Origin: a virus | Length of the DNA: 36,327 nucleotides | Virus record (IMG/VR): IMGVR_UViG_3300046412_000062 | Span: 1 to 36,327 of that record | Direction: 5' to 3' (one strand) | Shown: positions 22,110 to 31,019 of the stretch, in pieces | Layout of the letters: the number at the start of each line of letters is the position of its first letter | Position numbering within the stretch: position 1 is the stretch's first letter | Position numbers and translations under genes: made by a program | The notes under the pieces: model-generated | Told to the model about the DNA's origin: nothing | What the model saw: only the letters and a program-made list of their open reading frames with translations | Database searches by the model: none

Positions 22110-24260
22110 TTAAGTTATATTTACGTCTGCATAAGCAGTATACACAGGCTTAGTACGAAGCTTACGTTTGTCTTCGTCTTCCAACGTTCTAGCTCTAAAG
22201 GCTTCTTGTGCTTGAGCCTGTTCTAAAGCTAAGGCGTCTGTCAAACTACGTATACGTGCTTGTTCTCTTGATATAAAAGGATTAGACACTAAGTCGCTAT
22301 CGTCATAGTAGTAATCCATGTAACGCTTGTCAATCCCTGCATCGAAGTCTACTCCTACGTCTGCGCCTACTCCAGAAACACCGCCCACGTTTACGTTAGG
22401 AGCATCTGGTAAATCAGGCCCGTTAAACTCTGGTAGGTCTGGTAAGTCAGGTAAATCTGGTAGGTCAGGTAACTCTACGTCAGGCATCTCAAAGTCCGGC
22501 ACGTCTATATCAGGACCTTCAAACTCAGGTAAATCTATATCAGGGAATTCAATACCTAAGTCTACATCAGGTAACTCAAACCCAGATAAGTCAAAGCCTT
22601 CGAACTCAGGCAACAACTGAGACCAGTCTATATCAGCTCCATCTCCAAAGTCAAACTCTGGGAGCATGTCTAAGAACCTTTGTATGACATTATCATCAAA
22701 CGCTCTTAGCTGTTCCCTGACCCAACTACCTACGCCATCAAGACCGTCTCTATCATAGAATTCTTTAAAACCATCTAACAGAGCCATCTCAGGGTCTTTC
22801 CCTTCCTCAAGAGATACTGCTGTAGCCATTAGACCAAAACCAGTAGCTCTACCAACGTTAGAATCTACGTCAAAGTAATCTAAAGCATCTTCTCCGTATA
22901 CGTCAGTAATAACACCTAAGGGAGCTTCTCCGCTTGCTAAACGTGTACCTGCGTTTACTAACTGGTCGTTCTCTTCAAACCATTGTAAAACATCACTGCC
23001 AAACTCATCGCCTATGTATTCACCTGCAAACTCAGCTATATAAGGAGTTGCGTAGTTCAGTGCGTCTTGTCCATAAATACGTAAAAACGAATCCTGAAAA
23101 CTAGCCCCTGAGTCTATCATCTGACCAAACTGTACTGCTTTATCAACATTAGTTAACAAAGATGCAGTGTTTTCAAAAGCCTCTACGTTAGCTAAAGCAG
23201 AGGCATACTGAGCAGAGTCTATCCCGTAGTCAGCAAAGGCTGCCGCAAGAGCTGTATTAGCATTCTCTATATCAACAGCTACTCCTTTTAGAGAACCACC
23301 TAAACCCCCTAGAATAGTAGCCTGTGCTATATCTCCAATGTCTCCGCCTTGTAAAGTAGCCACAGCACCTGATGATAAAGCACCACCGGCAGCGTTAGCC
23401 GCAGTAGCTGTATTTCCAAATGTTCCTGCCTGTGCAAAGGTCTGAGCAAGACCAGAACCTAAACCCATAGTGAAACCAGTGGTGACAATACCTATTGCAA
23501 TCTGACCTATGTTACTGTCTGTTCTACGTGAGTTAAAACTATATTGTCCTGTTTCCTTATCAAAAACAAGAGAATCTTTACCATCACTAGACATGCCAAT
23601 AGCTTGTCCGTATCCTCCTAGTCCTAAACGCTCAAAAAGAATATCTCTTACTTGACCATCAGATACATCATTCTTAGATACCCCGTTAGCTCTAAGATTG
23701 TTAATAGTGGCTTGTTGTAAAGCGTCAAACTGCTCACCATTTACAAACTCATTAAGCCTATCCGCAAGAGCCTTACCGTCCTCATCACTTGTCATTAAAG
23801 CATCTTGATACATGTTCATATCAAAGATAGGCTCAACGTTTAAAGAAGATAAATAATCATTAGCGTACGCAGCGCCTTCTAAACGGTCAGGAGCAGCATC
23901 TACGTCTGCCTGAGTTACGTCAAAACCGCCAACGCTACCCATGCCTTCTATGCTAGGTGTCTCCGTTAAATCAATAGAGCCGACTCCAAAGTCCATACCA
24001 AGGTCTACAGTTCCTTGTCCAGATAAATCGTTTATAGCGTCCTGTATAGGGTCTGAGGTCTCATTAACGACAGCTATAGGGTCTGGAGTAGGCGTAGGAG
24101 TAGTTACGACAGCAGCAGAGTCTGTAGGAGCTACTGTGGGCGCTAAAGGAGCAGGAGTTGGCTCAGGTTCAACAACAGGCTCACCAAAAGACATACCACT
24201 GAAGTCAAAAGCTCCTGAGCCCAGTACGTTACTAAAGTCTAAATTAAAATTATAAGGCAT
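22110..24260 (-). CDS. Large virion-associated protein with Asp-Pro-Leu repeats (716 aa)
   Basis: I prefer ATG 24260 (TAATG coupling, AAGAG 9 nt upstream); ATG 24266 adds two residues. In order: a Pro/Thr/Val-rich N-terminus (residues ~30-75), a long central Ala/Gly-containing helical part with many Asp residues, and a C-terminal block (about 555-625) of short acidic repeats (LPDLPDLPDLPDLPEF, DIDLPEFEGPDID) before a helical end. No enzyme motif. The position between small virion genes and tail genes suggests a structural or ejected protein. The repeat block could form an extended acidic rod, perhaps Ca-binding; that is inference. Confidence 0.6.
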   Translation of the reverse strand: MPYNFNLDFSNVLGSGAFDFSGMSFGEPVVEPEPTPAPLAPTVAPTDSAAVVTTPTPTPDPIAVVNETSDPIQDAINDLSGQGTVDLGMDFGVGSIDLTETPSIEGMGSVGGFDVTQADVDAAPDRLEGAAYANDYLSSLNVEPIFDMNMYQDALMTSDEDGKALADRLNEFVNGEQFDALQQATINNLRANGVSKNDVSDGQVRDILFERLGLGGYGQAIGMSSDGKDSLVFDKETGQYSFNSRRTDSNIGQIAIGIVTTGFTMGLGSGLAQTFAQAGTFGNTATAANAAGGALSSGAVATLQGGDIGDIAQATILGGLGGSLKGVAVDIENANTALAAAFADYGIDSAQYASALANVEAFENTASLLTNVDKAVQFGQMIDSGASFQDSFLRIYGQDALNYATPYIAEFAGEYIGDEFGSDVLQWFEENDQLVNAGTRLASGEAPLGVITDVYGEDALDYFDVDSNVGRATGFGLMATAVSLEEGKDPEMALLDGFKEFYDRDGLDGVGSWVREQLRAFDDNVIQRFLDMLPEFDFGDGADIDWSQLLPEFEGFDLSGFELPDVDLGIEFPDIDLPEFEGPDIDVPDFEMPDVELPDLPDLPDLPDLPEFNGPDLPDAPNVNVGGVSGVGADVGVDFDAGIDKRYMDYYYDDSDLVSNPFISREQARIRSLTDALALEQAQAQEAFRARTLEDEDKRKLRTKPVYTAYADVNIT

Positions 24261-24544
24261 TACCATTTACTCTTGTTAGCCCAATATGCCGCAGACATCT
24301 TACCTTTAGCGATGTTCTTAGCATGACGAGCTTTGAATGATTTCTTACGTGCTTTCTCTTTGTCAGTCGTAGGATTCTTACCTGCGCCCTTGACACCCTG
24401 TTGACCATAACGTATAGTCTTAATCTTGTCACCCTCTTTAGCCACAACAACATGAGACTTCGTAGGATGATTAGGGGTCTTCTTAGGTTTGTTATAGCCC
24501 GATACGCCTACACGAGCTAGTCTAGGGTCTTTCTTGGTAGCCAT
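24260..24544 (-). CDS. Small very basic conserved phage protein (94 aa)
   Basis: Starts MATKKDPRLARVGVSGYNKPKKTPNHPTKSHVVVAKEG and ends with SFKARHAKNIAKGKMSAAYWANK, a pattern I know from many podoviruses (a DUF6321-type protein, naming from memory). Lys/Arg-rich throughout and probably binds DNA in the capsid or packaging complex. GGAGG precedes the start. No Cys, no membrane segment. Confidence 0.72.
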   Translation of the reverse strand: MATKKDPRLARVGVSGYNKPKKTPNHPTKSHVVVAKEGDKIKTIRYGQQGVKGAGKNPTTDKEKARKKSFKARHAKNIAKGKMSAAYWANKSKW

Positions 24545-24545
24545 G

Positions 24546-24884
24546 TTAGCCTCCTTGGATTACATCGTTGTGCTCTATTACGCTGACCACTGCTGTCATA
24601 GCTTGACTAGCGCTAATCTGTATGTAGTCACCTTCACGCATAGTTACAAACTCATAGTATTCACCGCCTATCTGAAAGAAGTCTTTAGAGGATAACGTAT
24701 GGTCATCAAAGAATGCAAAGGTTGTATCGTTGGCTTTATTGTAATACGTAACGTCAAACGTACCATTGCTACCACTGACATTACTAATCCACAGCATCTT
24801 CCACTCTGCACGTTTACCGTTAGGAACTGTATAGATAGTCTGTAAGGATGTTGTCGTGGTTAATGCTGAGGATTTCTTAATCAT
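24546..24884 (-). CDS. Small beta-rich virion protein candidate (112 aa)
   Basis: Start overlaps the stop of the tiny Lys/Cys peptide (TAATG at 24884). A predicted beta-sandwich with repeated short strands (AEWKMLWISNVSGSNGTFDVTYYN; MREGDYIQISASQAMTAVVSVIE), typical of capsid decoration or tail-neck proteins in marine podoviruses. It has no catalytic motif and I cannot assign it precisely. Confidence 0.6.
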   Translation of the reverse strand: MIKKSSALTTTTSLQTIYTVPNGKRAEWKMLWISNVSGSNGTFDVTYYNKANDTTFAFFDDHTLSSKDFFQIGGEYYEFVTMREGDYIQISASQAMTAVVSVIEHNDVIQGG

Positions 24885-24964
24885 TACTTAGCCTTCTTCT
24901 TAGACTTCTTAGGAGAACACTTGCCTGACTTACACTTTGGAGCTTTATGTACTTTACAATTCAT
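24884..24964 (-). CDS. Tiny Lys/Cys-rich peptide (26 aa)
   Basis: ATG 24964 has AAAGGT upstream and its TAA overlaps the ATG of the following gene as TAATG. Eleven Lys and three Cys in 26 residues (CKVHKAPKCKSGKCSPKK region). It sits in an otherwise unexplained 82-bp gap with good start, stop and coupling signals. It may bind nucleic acid or metal. Small size keeps confidence moderate. Confidence 0.5.
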   Translation of the reverse strand: MNCKVHKAPKCKSGKCSPKKSKKKAK

Positions 24965-24966
24965 AA

Positions 24967-25311
24967 TTATTTACCTTTAAAATTAGTTAACGAACGAATA
25001 CCAAATGAAGCAGCTACAGCAGCACCTAAGAAACCTTTATACCAATCAGGCATAGTCTCCAACACTGCAAAGCCCTGTTCAACATAAGGAACTAACGGTG
25101 GAATGAAACACATGATGAGCGGAATACTGAACAATACAGTAAACCACTCGTCTTTCCATGAACTTTGACTACCTTGTGCGTGTAGGGCTTCCCAATCGCC
25201 TCCCTGTTCAATTAACTCTAATTCTTTAGCCTGTATAGCCTTAGACTTCTCAGCCTTGTTAGAGAGCCATTGAGAGGCTATTGAGCCTACTGCTGTTATT
25301 AATTGTATCAT
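24967..25311 (-). CDS. Holin-type membrane protein, GTA-holin-like (114 aa)
   Basis: ATG 25311 makes an ATGA overlap with the upstream gene; a TTG at 25338 is in frame but less likely. A helical charged region (residues ~18-45) is followed by WKDEWFTVLFSIPLIMCFIPPLV, a membrane segment around residues 55-75, and a second hydrophobic stretch (FLGAAVAASFGIRSLT). The segment SWKDE(F/W)xTxLFSIPLI is characteristic of the three-TM holin family found in gene-transfer agents and marine phages. It would permeabilise the inner membrane for the muralytic enzyme encoded at 34635-35351. Confidence 0.75.
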   Translation of the reverse strand: MIQLITAVGSIASQWLSNKAEKSKAIQAKELELIEQGGDWEALHAQGSQSSWKDEWFTVLFSIPLIMCFIPPLVPYVEQGFAVLETMPDWYKGFLGAAVAASFGIRSLTNFKGK

Positions 25312-25589
25312 CCGCTCATTCCTGTCTTCATAACCCAAACACTGAAGCTAACAATACCACCTACGATAATCCAAAAGAGTTTATCGGCAAACTTAGCTAC
25401 TCCTTGGTTGTCTCGTACTGTTTCCTTGAGTTCGTCCACTTCTTCTTCAGTGACTTCCACACGATGTTCTAAGTTCTCAACTCTACGGTTGTTAGCCACC
25501 ATCTTCTCTTCGACACGAGCGATAGACGCAACAATGTCTGTAAGCTTATCTAGCTTGGTTTCTATTCTGTTGAGTCTATCTTCACTCAT
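25308..25589 (-). CDS. Coiled-coil membrane protein, XhlA-like (93 aa)
   Basis: A long heptad-rich N-terminal coiled coil (residues 1-65, RLNRIETKLDKLTDIVASIARVEEKM in outline) ends in one C-terminal membrane helix (LFWIIVGGIVSFSVWVM, about 70-86). This is the architecture of haemolysin XhlA/phage lysis accessory proteins. Adjacent to and coupled with the holin by an ATGA overlap, which supports a lysis role. Confidence 0.7.
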   Translation of the reverse strand: MSEDRLNRIETKLDKLTDIVASIARVEEKMVANNRRVENLEHRVEVTEEEVDELKETVRDNQGVAKFADKLFWIIVGGIVSFSVWVMKTGMSG

Positions 25590-25603
25590 GTCTATTCCTT
25601 AGC

Positions 25604-25885
25604 CTACCAAGGCAATCCTGAGATAACCTGTGGAGCTGCTTGCGCCTCTAAGTCAGCGTCTAAGACACTTTCAATCTGTGCAGTTTCTTCGTCTGTGAAC
25701 CAACCAACCACTGTAGCTTCGGTTAAATCTTCATAGGCTGTGAAGCCCTCAGACTCTGGGTCTGGTGTAAAAGACTTTGTGCCGTATGTGTTAGCTGTTA
25801 GCTCGCCAGATACTTTCTCTGCTGTCCAATGTGCTACAACTACACCACCGTCTTGTGTGCGTTCTAAGTTTACAATGTTAATCAT
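25604..25885 (-). CDS. Small conserved phage protein of unknown function (93 aa)
   Basis: ATG 25885 overlaps the fibre stop (TAATG). It reads MINIVNLERTQDGGVVVAHWTAEKVSGE, then WFTDEETAQIESVLDADLEAQ, a type found immediately after fibre genes in marine podoviruses and T4-like cyanophages. A beta-rich first half is followed by a helix. It may assist fibre folding or be a virion part; unproven. Confidence 0.68.
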   Translation of the reverse strand: MINIVNLERTQDGGVVVAHWTAEKVSGELTANTYGTKSFTPDPESEGFTAYEDLTEATVVGWFTDEETAQIESVLDADLEAQAAPQVISGLPW

Positions 25886-28800
25886 TATTTATTCTCCATA
25901 GCGTCTACACGCTGTTCTAGTTGTTCAATGCGCTCCATAGCTTCTTGTAAAGCCTTGATTGACTTCATATAAAGCACTGAGTATTTCACTGACTTTGTTG
26001 ATTCTTCTTCTAAGTTACCATCAGAATCTCTTAAATAAGACTCCTCAACAAGACCGTTAACGCCTACTTCTTCAAGCTGTTGTGCTATAACACCAATATG
26101 TTTTTCGCCAGTTTCTTTAAGGTTATACTTACAGATTTCTATTGACTTTATATCATCCCACTGGCTTTCAGCCAACTCTATGTTTTCTTTTAATTTAATG
26201 TCCGATAGCGCACCGTAACTATTATTTAAGTTTTGCACATTACCATTATTAAACACCTGAAACGCTAGACTTGTGTTGCTGTACTGAAAGTACATAAACT
26301 GCCGACCTGTATCTGCACCTCTAGCAGATTGCGCCCAGTAACTTACACCCGAGTCACTAGCCGAGCCATTCTTTGCTAAAACACCACCGCCAGGCATTAG
26401 TCTTGTAAAGTTTGAGCCAGTAGGTAATCCCACATAAAAAATACCCGAACTGTCTATTCTGGCTTTTTCTGTGTTGTTAGTAAAAAACGTAACTGGCTGA
26501 GTGTGGTTATTTCCTATTTTTGTACCGTTGGAATTACCATGGAAAAAAGAAGTATATGAAAGTGCTGAATCTGCTAACGCAATCCCTTTATCATCTGCAC
26601 TTTGGGTTATAATTACACGCCCAGTTCCGTAGTCTGCCGAGCCTCCAACTAACAAAGTCCCACTGGATGTTATGCGAGCACGTTCTGACGCACCATTGGT
26701 AAATCTTATAGTATCCGCATTATCAAAAGCTATGTTTGTATTGGTATCGCTCGCTGAACCCACATAATTTGCATATGCCGCACCTGATAGGTAGAGGTCT
26801 TTGAAGCGTGAGTTAGAATACCCTAAGTCACACACACCGTCAGTTCTAGTGTTTGCCGACATGTTCCAAGGTCTAATTGTAGGTGTTGCATCGTTAAACT
26901 GTAGACCTGCTGTAGAGCCTGTACCTATAACTAAGTCGCCACCTTCAGCACCAATCGACCCGACTGTTGAGCCGTCTTTGCGGAATTGAGCGATGTCGCC
27001 ATCCGTACCTGTACGGTTTAAATACATAGATGGTCCTTGATAGCGACCAGCTGAAAAATAACCAGATGCATCTAACGAAGTTGCGTTGTCAGCTGTAGAC
27101 CCTGAACTGTTAGAATGTGGATTTGTAGTCGTAGTACCAACCAACAGATTACCAGAGCTGTCTATTCGCATGCGTTCTGCAGGCGAGCCACCTCCATCAG
27201 CATTAGTAGCAAAAGCTAAAGAAGTGCTTGAGTTTCCTGCATTATTACTAATAGAACGAATATAAGACTTACTTGTGCCGCTAAACGTGTTTGCAGAATC
27301 AAACTGTAATTCTGTATATCCATTTGCTGCAGCAGTTGTGTTCCTGATTTTTATAGTAGGATTACTTGAATTTTCAATATTTAATACTGTATCAGGACTA
27401 GACGTGTTAATCCCTACGTTACCTGTTGAGTCTATAGTAATTGCTGTGGATGTAGCATTATCATCAATACCAGTGGATGTAAACGTACCAGTAGACAACT
27501 CAGTCAACCCTGTAATACTACCACCAGTGATAGCTACATCAGCACCTGACTGACCTGCAAAGTTACCAAACACCTCAATCTCTACAATGTCACCAACAGA
27601 CGCACCACTGCCTAACGTAACACTATTACCTGCTACATTAATTGTATAGTCGGAATCAGCTAGACGTACACCGTTTAGATATACATTCACCAATCCTGCT
27701 TTGTCAATAACAAGTGTGTTAGTGTTATCATCAGAGCCACTAAACAGGGTCTGTGAAGCCGTTGCAGTGTACTGGAAGTCACTCTTTATCCCTTCAATGG
27801 AACTAGAAGCAGCCTGCCAGTCTGTACCGTTGTAAACCTTGGTGACGTTATTAGTTGAATCAAAGTACATAGCCCCAGTTAACAATGTATTACCATCGTT
27901 ATCCGTAGTAGGGTCTGAAGCCTTAGCACCTAAGTAGCGGTCATCAAGACTGTCCCACGCACTCTCAGCACTACTAGCACTTGTAGATGCACTAGCCGCT
28001 GATGTAGCAGCCGCAGATGCACTAGAGGACGCTGAAGAGGCTGAAGAGGCCGCAGCAGATGCGCTAGCCGCAGCAGCAGTCGCTGAGGATGCCGCATTGC
28101 CCTCTGAAGCCGCTGTATTAGTTTCTGAGGTAGATGCACTGCTTGCTGAGTTTGCAGCGTTAGAAGCCGATGTAGCAGCCTCTGAAGCCGATGCAGCTGC
28201 TTCCGTAGCACTACCTAAGATAGTATCTACGTAACCCTTACGAGCTAACTCATCGTCAGTTGTAGGGTTAGCTGTAGAAGTCACAGAGTTAACACCCATG
28301 ACTAAGTTACCTGTTAGGGTATCACCTGCTTTGCTTACTTTAGTATCTACTTGGTCATCGACATAAGCTTTACGTGATAAAGTATCATTAGACGAAGGGT
28401 CAACACTAGAGGTAATCTCATTACTACCCATAGCAATATCACCGGTCATAGTGCCACCGGTTAACGATAGTTTACCTGCAAGGGCTGTAGTGACTGTAGC
28501 CGCAAAGTCATCATCATCATTAATAGCTGCCGCTAGTTCATTAAGCGTGTCCAGAGCCGCAGGAGCACCATCAAGGATATCTGCAATGGAAGCATCCACA
28601 TAACCCTTAGTAGCAGCATCGTCGTTGTCCGTAGGAGTATCTAAGCCTGTAACCTTATTGCTACCCATAGCTAAATTACCGGACATTGTGTCACCGGCTT
28701 TATTGAGCTTAAGAGTGTCTACAGAGTCTACGTAGCCTTTGGTCACAACATGACTAGCTAACGTACCCTGAGTAGAAAGCGTAAGACTGCCTGCGACACT

Positions 28801-29049
28801 AAAGTCGCCTGAAGTTGAACCTGTAGATAATGTTGTATTTCCTGTAACAGCTAACGTACCACCAACGGTGGCATTATTAGTTACATCAATAGCGGAAGGA
28901 AGGACACCTATCTCTACGATAGTACCTGAGTTATTAGTATATAGTTTTTTATCTACTGTGTTAATCGCTAGTTCGCCAGTATCTAAATCAGATGTGGTAG
29001 GGACTGCGCCAGTAGTGGTAGAACGTTTGATAAGTATTTTTGAAGACAT
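25885..29049 (-). CDS. Tail fibre with C-terminal S74 intramolecular chaperone (1054 aa)
   Basis: Receptor-binding fibre. The N-terminus (SSKILIKRSTTTGAVPTTSDLDTGELAIN) is a common phage fibre start. Residues ~95-275 hold three tandem units of the AMGSNKVTGLDTPTDNDDAATKGYVD type, which form triple-helical shafts. Residues ~283-365 are an Ala/Ser low-complexity stretch, followed by shaft and tip domains. The last ~106 residues are a Peptidase_S74 domain (ALSDIKLKENI) with the Ser-Lys dyad S949/K954, which would cut itself before S949 after trimerisation, and a terminal coiled coil (ALQEAMERIEQLEQRV). Part of the tip region looks different in base composition, perhaps because it evolves fast. 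Confidence 0.9.
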   Translation of the reverse strand: MSSKILIKRSTTTGAVPTTSDLDTGELAINTVDKKLYTNNSGTIVEIGVLPSAIDVTNNATVGGTLAVTGNTTLSTGSTSGDFSVAGSLTLSTQGTLASHVVTKGYVDSVDTLKLNKAGDTMSGNLAMGSNKVTGLDTPTDNDDAATKGYVDASIADILDGAPAALDTLNELAAAINDDDDFAATVTTALAGKLSLTGGTMTGDIAMGSNEITSSVDPSSNDTLSRKAYVDDQVDTKVSKAGDTLTGNLVMGVNSVTSTANPTTDDELARKGYVDTILGSATEAAASASEAATSASNAANSASSASTSETNTAASEGNAASSATAAAASASAAASSASSASSSASAAATSAASASTSASSAESAWDSLDDRYLGAKASDPTTDNDGNTLLTGAMYFDSTNNVTKVYNGTDWQAASSSIEGIKSDFQYTATASQTLFSGSDDNTNTLVIDKAGLVNVYLNGVRLADSDYTINVAGNSVTLGSGASVGDIVEIEVFGNFAGQSGADVAITGGSITGLTELSTGTFTSTGIDDNATSTAITIDSTGNVGINTSSPDTVLNIENSSNPTIKIRNTTAAANGYTELQFDSANTFSGTSKSYIRSISNNAGNSSTSLAFATNADGGGSPAERMRIDSSGNLLVGTTTTNPHSNSSGSTADNATSLDASGYFSAGRYQGPSMYLNRTGTDGDIAQFRKDGSTVGSIGAEGGDLVIGTGSTAGLQFNDATPTIRPWNMSANTRTDGVCDLGYSNSRFKDLYLSGAAYANYVGSASDTNTNIAFDNADTIRFTNGASERARITSSGTLLVGGSADYGTGRVIITQSADDKGIALADSALSYTSFFHGNSNGTKIGNNHTQPVTFFTNNTEKARIDSSGIFYVGLPTGSNFTRLMPGGGVLAKNGSASDSGVSYWAQSARGADTGRQFMYFQYSNTSLAFQVFNNGNVQNLNNSYGALSDIKLKENIELAESQWDDIKSIEICKYNLKETGEKHIGVIAQQLEEVGVNGLVEESYLRDSDGNLEEESTKSVKYSVLYMKSIKALQEAMERIEQLEQRVDAMENK

Positions 29050-29103
29050 TACCTATTCCTGTTTTGGTGGGGTCAATGTTAATAGTATAATTAACTTTAT
29101 AAT

Positions 29104-29123
29104 AGAGCCTCCGAAGAAGCCCT
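29104..29123 (-). terminator. UUCG-loop hairpin between capsid and fibre genes
   Basis: On the - strand the RNA reads AGGGCUUC, loop UUCG, GAGGCUCU: an 8-bp stem (two G-U pairs) closed by C-G on a UUCG tetraloop, the most stable kind. It stands about 17 nt after the capsid stop and is followed by ATTATAAAG with no strong T-tract. It is more likely a partial terminator or 3'-end stabiliser that sets capsid versus fibre expression. Confidence 0.55.
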
Positions 29124-29140
29124 ATGAAAAGCTAACTAGC

Positions 29141-30070
29141 TTATGCAGGTAATGCGATTAGAACACCTGCTTCTGGACGGTAAACGTCTAAGCCGTATAA
29201 AGTATCAGCAGTATATAAAGTTGCTAAGAACTCTTGCTTGTACTGAGTCTGTGAACGTACAGCCATTTGCTCGCAAAGAACCATAGCGTCACGGTGCATT
29301 AAGATACCACCTTTAACACCAGTTTCTAAGACTGGGCAGTTAGTTGATACATATACGTCAATACCGTATAGAGTACCAATCTGACCATTCTGTACTGAAC
29401 GACCATCTACGAAGTCTGAAGAGTTATAACGGTCGATACCACGGATTTCGTTAACAGCACTAGGCGGAATAACTAGAACTCGTGAGTCCATAGGAACGTT
29501 GTTGTCATCTAAGATTTGAATAAGGTCACGGAAACCTTTGTCATTAAACGCACCAACATCAGATACACCGTCAGCGTCATATGCTTCAGCAGCACCAGTA
29601 GTAGTGTTAAACTGGAAAGCACCAGAGTGAACGAAAGATGAACCATCACCGTCACCGAACTTCTTCACAAGAGCGTGTAGGTCATTATCAATCTTAGTTG
29701 CTAATGCGTAACCTGCGTCGTCTGTGTAGAACTTACGTAGTGAATCAAACGCTTGAACATCTGTGATGTCTTCGATAAGACGTGAGTATTCAAAGTGGTT
29801 GTTAATAGTGATAACTAATTCATCGTTAGTATCTTGTTGGATAGTAACAGTATCGGCTGCTGCTTTAGCACTTGCTTCGCCACGGGTAGGCTTAGGAATG
29901 TGCATAGTGTCGCCTTTCTTGCCTGTCATAGGCATCTTCTGTACTAGGTTAGCTAATACTAAAGATTTCTTATAAGCCGCAATGACCTCATCAGACCACA
30001 ATTCTGGGATAAAATGAGTTGCATTTGCTTTAGTAACTGTGTTACTGGTTGAAGGTGTTAAGTTTGCCAT
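29141..30070 (-). CDS. Major capsid protein, HK97-fold candidate (309 aa)
   Basis: Forms the head shell. The position after the scaffold gene and the pattern FIPELWSDEVIAAYKKSLVLANLVQKMPMTGKKGDTMHIPKP at the N-terminus, then INNHFEYSRLIEDITDVQAFDSLRKFYTDDAGYALATKIDNDL, identify a podovirus capsid of the pelagic type. GAGGAAAT precedes the start. Length is within the 300-350 range usual for such capsids. Assignment is strong by context and good by sequence. Confidence 0.9.
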   Translation of the reverse strand: MANLTPSTSNTVTKANATHFIPELWSDEVIAAYKKSLVLANLVQKMPMTGKKGDTMHIPKPTRGEASAKAAADTVTIQQDTNDELVITINNHFEYSRLIEDITDVQAFDSLRKFYTDDAGYALATKIDNDLHALVKKFGDGDGSSFVHSGAFQFNTTTGAAEAYDADGVSDVGAFNDKGFRDLIQILDDNNVPMDSRVLVIPPSAVNEIRGIDRYNSSDFVDGRSVQNGQIGTLYGIDVYVSTNCPVLETGVKGGILMHRDAMVLCEQMAVRSQTQYKQEFLATLYTADTLYGLDVYRPEAGVLIALPA

Positions 30071-30098
30071 TAGAGTATTTCCTCAATAAAATTAAAAG

Positions 30099-30950
30099 TT
30101 ATTTGACTCGACCTTCAGCATAGGCTTGGCGTATCTCGCCTGCTAGTGCCTGATAACGCTGTGGGTCTTTTGCCATTAGTTCTACAATATCTGCACGTCT
30201 GTAGATTTTACGTGAAGGACGTTCAGCACTACCACGGGTATTGCCTGTAGATGCACTCTTTACGGCTTGCTTACGAGCTGTTGTTTCCTGAGCGGTGGCT
30301 TGTTTAACCATACCTTGACGCTCTTTCCACAAGCTAAATAACTCGTCAGCACTATCGTAATCAAACGCATCAGCGTTCCGTAGTAACTGTGTACGTACCT
30401 TAGATTTCCCTACCCAATCAATAAAGCCTTGGTCAGCTATAATTTGTTTAAAGTCAGGATGATTACTCTTTAGTTTTGCAACAGTTTCTTGTTGCGCTAA
30501 ACGAGCTGACATCTCTTTACTTTGTTTAACCGAAGGGTGGTTATCTAACATTTTGCTAATAGCTTCTTTAGGGTTCTCAAAGAAGGCTAGTTCATCAAAA
30601 TCTTCCTGCGTAACTTCTTGTGCAGGGGCTTGTTGTTGTTGGTTGACGGTTTGTGCTCGTATGAAGTCATCAACGACCTTACGTAACTCACCTACTTCCT
30701 GTGATTGCTTGCCTAGAAGCTTCTCAGCGTTCTGATGCATTGCAACTATATCTTTGACGTCCTTACCTTGGTATTTGTCCGGAATATCGTCCTCGTTACC
30801 TTGGATATTGTCATCTTCTTGTGGTGCGTCTTGTTCAGCATAGTCCTCATATCGTGTCTCTTGAGGTTGCTCCTCTACAGGAGTTTCAAGTTCATCGAAT
30901 TGAGTTTCTTCGTTGTAGTCTTCTGTGCGACCATCGTTGCTATTTGCCAT
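30099..30950 (-). CDS. Scaffolding (capsid assembly) protein (283 aa)
   Basis: Internal scaffold that guides procapsid assembly. The acidic, disordered N-terminus (TEDYNEETQFDELETPVEEQPQE in outline, residues 1-55) and helical Gln-rich centre fit the class. The basic C-terminal end (SRKIYRRADIVELMAKDPQRYQALAGEI) is the shell-binding part of such proteins. It lies between portal and capsid genes, the canonical site. GGAGAT precedes the start. Confidence 0.85.
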   Translation of the reverse strand: MANSNDGRTEDYNEETQFDELETPVEEQPQETRYEDYAEQDAPQEDDNIQGNEDDIPDKYQGKDVKDIVAMHQNAEKLLGKQSQEVGELRKVVDDFIRAQTVNQQQQAPAQEVTQEDFDELAFFENPKEAISKMLDNHPSVKQSKEMSARLAQQETVAKLKSNHPDFKQIIADQGFIDWVGKSKVRTQLLRNADAFDYDSADELFSLWKERQGMVKQATAQETTARKQAVKSASTGNTRGSAERPSRKIYRRADIVELMAKDPQRYQALAGEIRQAYAEGRVK

Positions 30951-31019
30951 TTATTGTATCTCCGTACTATAATAGTATTGTGGAAAAGTATACTTAGTCT
31001 CTCTAGCCCACGAGTTTAA

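Noticed and set aside
22327-22620. Ser/Gly-rich plus-strand frame
   Set aside because: Antisense shadow of the Asp-Pro repeats of the 716-aa protein.
25312-25338. TTG start for the holin-type protein
   Set aside because: ATG 25311 forms an ATGA overlap with the upstream gene and is the natural start.
27930-28211. Leu/Arg/Gln-rich frame in the fibre gene
   Set aside because: It is another frame of the Ala/Ser-rich repeat in the tail fibre; skewed codons keep it open.
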